In this document: piece by piece, positions 12,014 through 13,942 of the stretch
How positions within the stretch are numbered: the stretch's first letter is position 1
Layout: each line of letters begins with the position of its first letter
Assembly (NCBI GenBank): GCA_903952805.1
Contig: CAJBHN010000247.1
Location: 1 to 13,942, forward strand
Direction: 5' to 3'
DNA length: 13,942 bases
DNA from: an uncultured Myxococcales bacterium
GTDB lineage: Bacteria; Myxococcota; UBA727; VGSZ01
The notes under the pieces: model-generated
Database searches by the model: none
What the model saw: only the letters and a program-made list of their open reading frames with translations
Told to the model about the DNA's origin: nothing
Made by a program: the position numbers and the translations under genes

Positions 12014-13942
12014 TCACGGTGACAGGGGACCGCACATGCCCTGCACCGAAGGCAGCGCCGACGGCGTCACGCGCAAACAGTTGCCGGCGTTGGCGTGCCG
12101 CAACTCGTCAGTCGGACAGCCGTAGTCTTCGGGATTCACGCAGACGTCTTCGACGATGCCGCGCTGAGCACCACCGTAGAACTTGTTGTAGATCTCCACG
12201 TTCAGGCAGCGACCCTCCTCGAAAAGGCTCAAGGCGTCGTCGACGCCGATGGCGTCGCCACCATCGAGGGACTCGGCCATGCGAGCCCACCAGCACTCGG
12301 AGGTCGCCGTGATGGGATCGGTGGGGGCAATCACGATCAACGGCTCCTCACCGGTGTAGATGGTGAAATTGAGTACGTACAACAGCGTCATGCCGATGCC
12401 CTGCCTCCAGGTGTGGGTCGCGAAGGCTTCATCTTGCACGGCGCCAAGGTCGCCAAAGGAGTCCTGGACCGAAGTGTAGATCTCGTCGAGGAATTCCAGG
12501 TTGGAGACCAGCTTACGTCCGGAGCAGGAACGATCAGCGCGACAGTCAAGAGCCTCGACGCCAGCGCGGAAGGTGCCCACGCGCTGGCTGACCCGGCGGA
12601 ACGGCCCTGGCGTAAAGCAGGTCGCCGACGTCGGGTTGCAGACGTCATCACCGCCGCAATCAACGTCGTCGGCGCAGGTGATCGGCTGGCCGCCGGCATC
12701 AGCCACTTCGGTGACGAACTTCAAGGCGACAGGCACCCCGGGTCCGTCGATGGCCCGGTCGATCTGACGCTCGACCACCGTGGCCAACTGGCGGCCGTAA
12801 TCCGAGGACGACGACGTGGCGAAGGCATTTTCGTAGAACGATTCACTCACACCAAGGGGGTCGGTCGGCGTCGGATCGACCAGGTAGAAGGGCTCGCGAC
12901 CGTAGAAGTCGGCGACGACCCGGTCGTCAACCAACAGCGACAACTCGTCCAGCGCGGCGGCCGAGTTCAGCAGGGATGCGTTGGGCTGCACCTCAGAGAT
13001 TTTGGCTCTGGCCAAAACCAGTTTTGAGCGCACCGCACCGAAGATCGTCGACGGGCTCACGATATGTTGCCGGCCGTTGTAGCTGCCAGACCGGAAGGAC
13101 AAATAGCGACCGGGCGAACCAAAGAGATTCCAGTCGGTCGGCCCCTCGGCCTCGTGCAATTCCGTCAGACGGGCAACCTCAGAGGCAATGGCGCGAGCGA
13201 GGTACACCCGCAGGAAACTCGTAATCGTGGCGTTGCTGCTGGCCAAGTCGTCAGCGACGCCACGCAGCGAGAGCACAGCCTGGGGGGGGACGTCGACGAG
13301 CAGGGTGCGCGTGCGGGGAATCGCGGTCCGCGCCTTCGACGCCGCGTCCCGCGGCTCACGTACGTTGGTGACCTGATTGAAGTTCGACAACGCCAGCCAA
13401 CCGGTGTCGGCGGTCGGACTGGGGTTGTCGATGAACAGGGCATCGAGGGCCCCAAAGAGGTCCCGCACGCTGAGGAAGCGGTCGGCCACCGCGGTGTTAC
13501 CGGCGGCATCCGTCGTCGTGATGTGCAGTTGGTAGTTGCCCAACCCGAGTTTGGCGAGGTCGAGTTTGCCGTTGGTGCACAGAGCACTGGTGCAGAACTC
13601 GAGGACGGCGGCGGGACCAGAGTCAAGACCGTCAGCGAGGGCAGCCGGCGTCGAACGGAAGACCTCGATGGGGGGGTCGGTCGAGCCAACGCGCGTCATG
13701 GTGGCGACGAGACTGCGGATGCCCGAGGCGACCAGGCCGTCGTTGTCCGTGGCACCGAGGGTCAGGTTGATGTCCTCGCCGACGAAGCCGTGGGGCCACG
13801 TCGAAACATCGCTGGCCACGGCGTCGACGGGCTCGTTGTACTTGACGGGCGAGACCCACTGCTGTGGCAGGTCTCCCGGCGAGACGCTCGGGACCGTCTT
13901 GTCGATGGCAAAGCAGGGCTCCTGGGTGGCGCCCTGGCGGCC
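12014..13942 (-). CDS. Predicted secreted/surface protein with an Ig/cadherin-like domain (5' end outside window)
   Basis: The frame is open to the right edge, giving 642 visible residues. The true start lies outside; a GTG at 13819 is internal, since 41 sense codons precede it. Visible residues about 90-180 form an Ig/cadherin-like domain ending in YQLHITTTDAAGNTAVADR, the usual last strand of such domains. Beyond it lies a long mixed region with no family I recognise. It includes a Ser-rich patch and a Cys-spaced segment ITCADDVDCGGDDVCNPTSA, of a type common in secreted proteins of Myxococcota and relatives. The last 200 residues are Cys-rich (DCRADRSCSG, ECWW, GRCLN, DVCVN, GNCLRV), which suggests disulfides and an extracytoplasmic site. 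A signal peptide would be outside the window. It lies in the same direction as the lipoprotein gene, 137 bp away, with a hairpin between them. No enzyme motif is seen. Confidence 0.8.
   Translation of the reverse strand, partial: GRQGATQEPCFAIDKTVPSVSPGDLPQQWVSPVKYNEPVDAVASDVSTWPHGFVGEDINLTLGATDNDGLVASGIRSLVATMTRVGSTDPPIEVFRSTPAALADGLDSGPAAVLEFCTSALCTNGKLDLAKLGLGNYQLHITTTDAAGNTAVADRFLSVRDLFGALDALFIDNPSPTADTGWLALSNFNQVTNVREPRDAASKARTAIPRTRTLLVDVPPQAVLSLRGVADDLASSNATITSFLRVYLARAIASEVARLTELHEAEGPTDWNLFGSPGRYLSFRSGSYNGRQHIVSPSTIFGAVRSKLVLARAKISEVQPNASLLNSAAALDELSLLVDDRVVADFYGREPFYLVDPTPTDPLGVSESFYENAFATSSSSDYGRQLATVVERQIDRAIDGPGVPVALKFVTEVADAGGQPITCADDVDCGGDDVCNPTSATCFTPGPFRRVSQRVGTFRAGVEALDCRADRSCSGRKLVSNLEFLDEIYTSVQDSFGDLGAVQDEAFATHTWRQGIGMTLLYVLNFTIYTGEEPLIVIAPTDPITATSECWWARMAESLDGGDAIGVDDALSLFEEGRCLNVEIYNKFYGGAQRGIVEDVCVNPEDYGCPTDELRHANAGNCLRVTPSALPSVQGMCGPLSP

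Noticed and set aside
13819..13819. GTG at 13819 as the start of the right-hand gene
   Set aside because: The same frame stays open for 41 more codons to the window edge, with plausible protein sequence, so the gene is cut by the edge.
1..13942. A defence, toxin-antitoxin, phage or mobile-element system
   Set aside because: No nuclease-helicase set, transposase, integrase, inverted terminal repeats, tRNA-flanked site or small toxin pair is visible. The PLD-family gene alone is not enough to call a defence system or secreted effector.

Overview
All six recognisable genes lie on the minus strand, so the window reads right to left. The DNA is very GC-rich, with strong G/C bias at third codon positions, which also produces long open but meaningless frames on the plus strand. 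The mix suggests a GC-rich Myxococcota/Bradymonadales-type (former deltaproteobacterial) genome. It combines a cbb3 oxidase locus in the order ccoI-ccoS-ccoN/O fusion, very large Ig-like surface proteins, and a cysteine-spaced 'C..DVDCGGDDVC' motif typical of secreted proteins in that group. This placement is an inference; no rRNA or other phylogenetic marker is present.

Right part (13942 to 8049): two predicted exported proteins. The first (12014-13942) runs off the right edge. It has one Ig/cadherin-like domain followed by a long unrecognised Cys-containing region. The second (8049-11876) is a 1275-residue predicted lipoprotein with an array of Ig-like modules and seven C-terminal repeats that look like the blades of a beta-propeller. 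Hairpins lie in the gaps after both genes.

Middle (7901 to 4989): a 970-residue phospholipase-D-superfamily protein. It has a PTTAA-repeat N-terminus encoded by a 15-bp minisatellite, a long unrecognised N-terminal half, and two HKD-type motifs that keep His, Lys and Asn but lack the usual Asp.

Left part (4826 to 1): a cbb3 cytochrome c oxidase assembly and structural cluster. CcoI (copper P1B-ATPase) overlaps CcoS by ATGA, and 84 bp further on is a fused CcoN-CcoO subunit that runs off the left edge. CcoI and CcoS supply copper and assembly help for the haem-copper CcoN centre, and the CcoO part carries haem c. CcoP, CcoG and CcoH are not in the window and may lie beyond the left edge. A hexanucleotide tandem repeat sits in the leader of the ccoNO fusion.

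I found no tRNA, rRNA, CRISPR array, insertion sequence, phage gene or recognisable defence system. The most unusual items are the PLD protein's architecture, the extra membrane helices inside the CcoNO fusion, and the simple-sequence tracts in or next to three genes.
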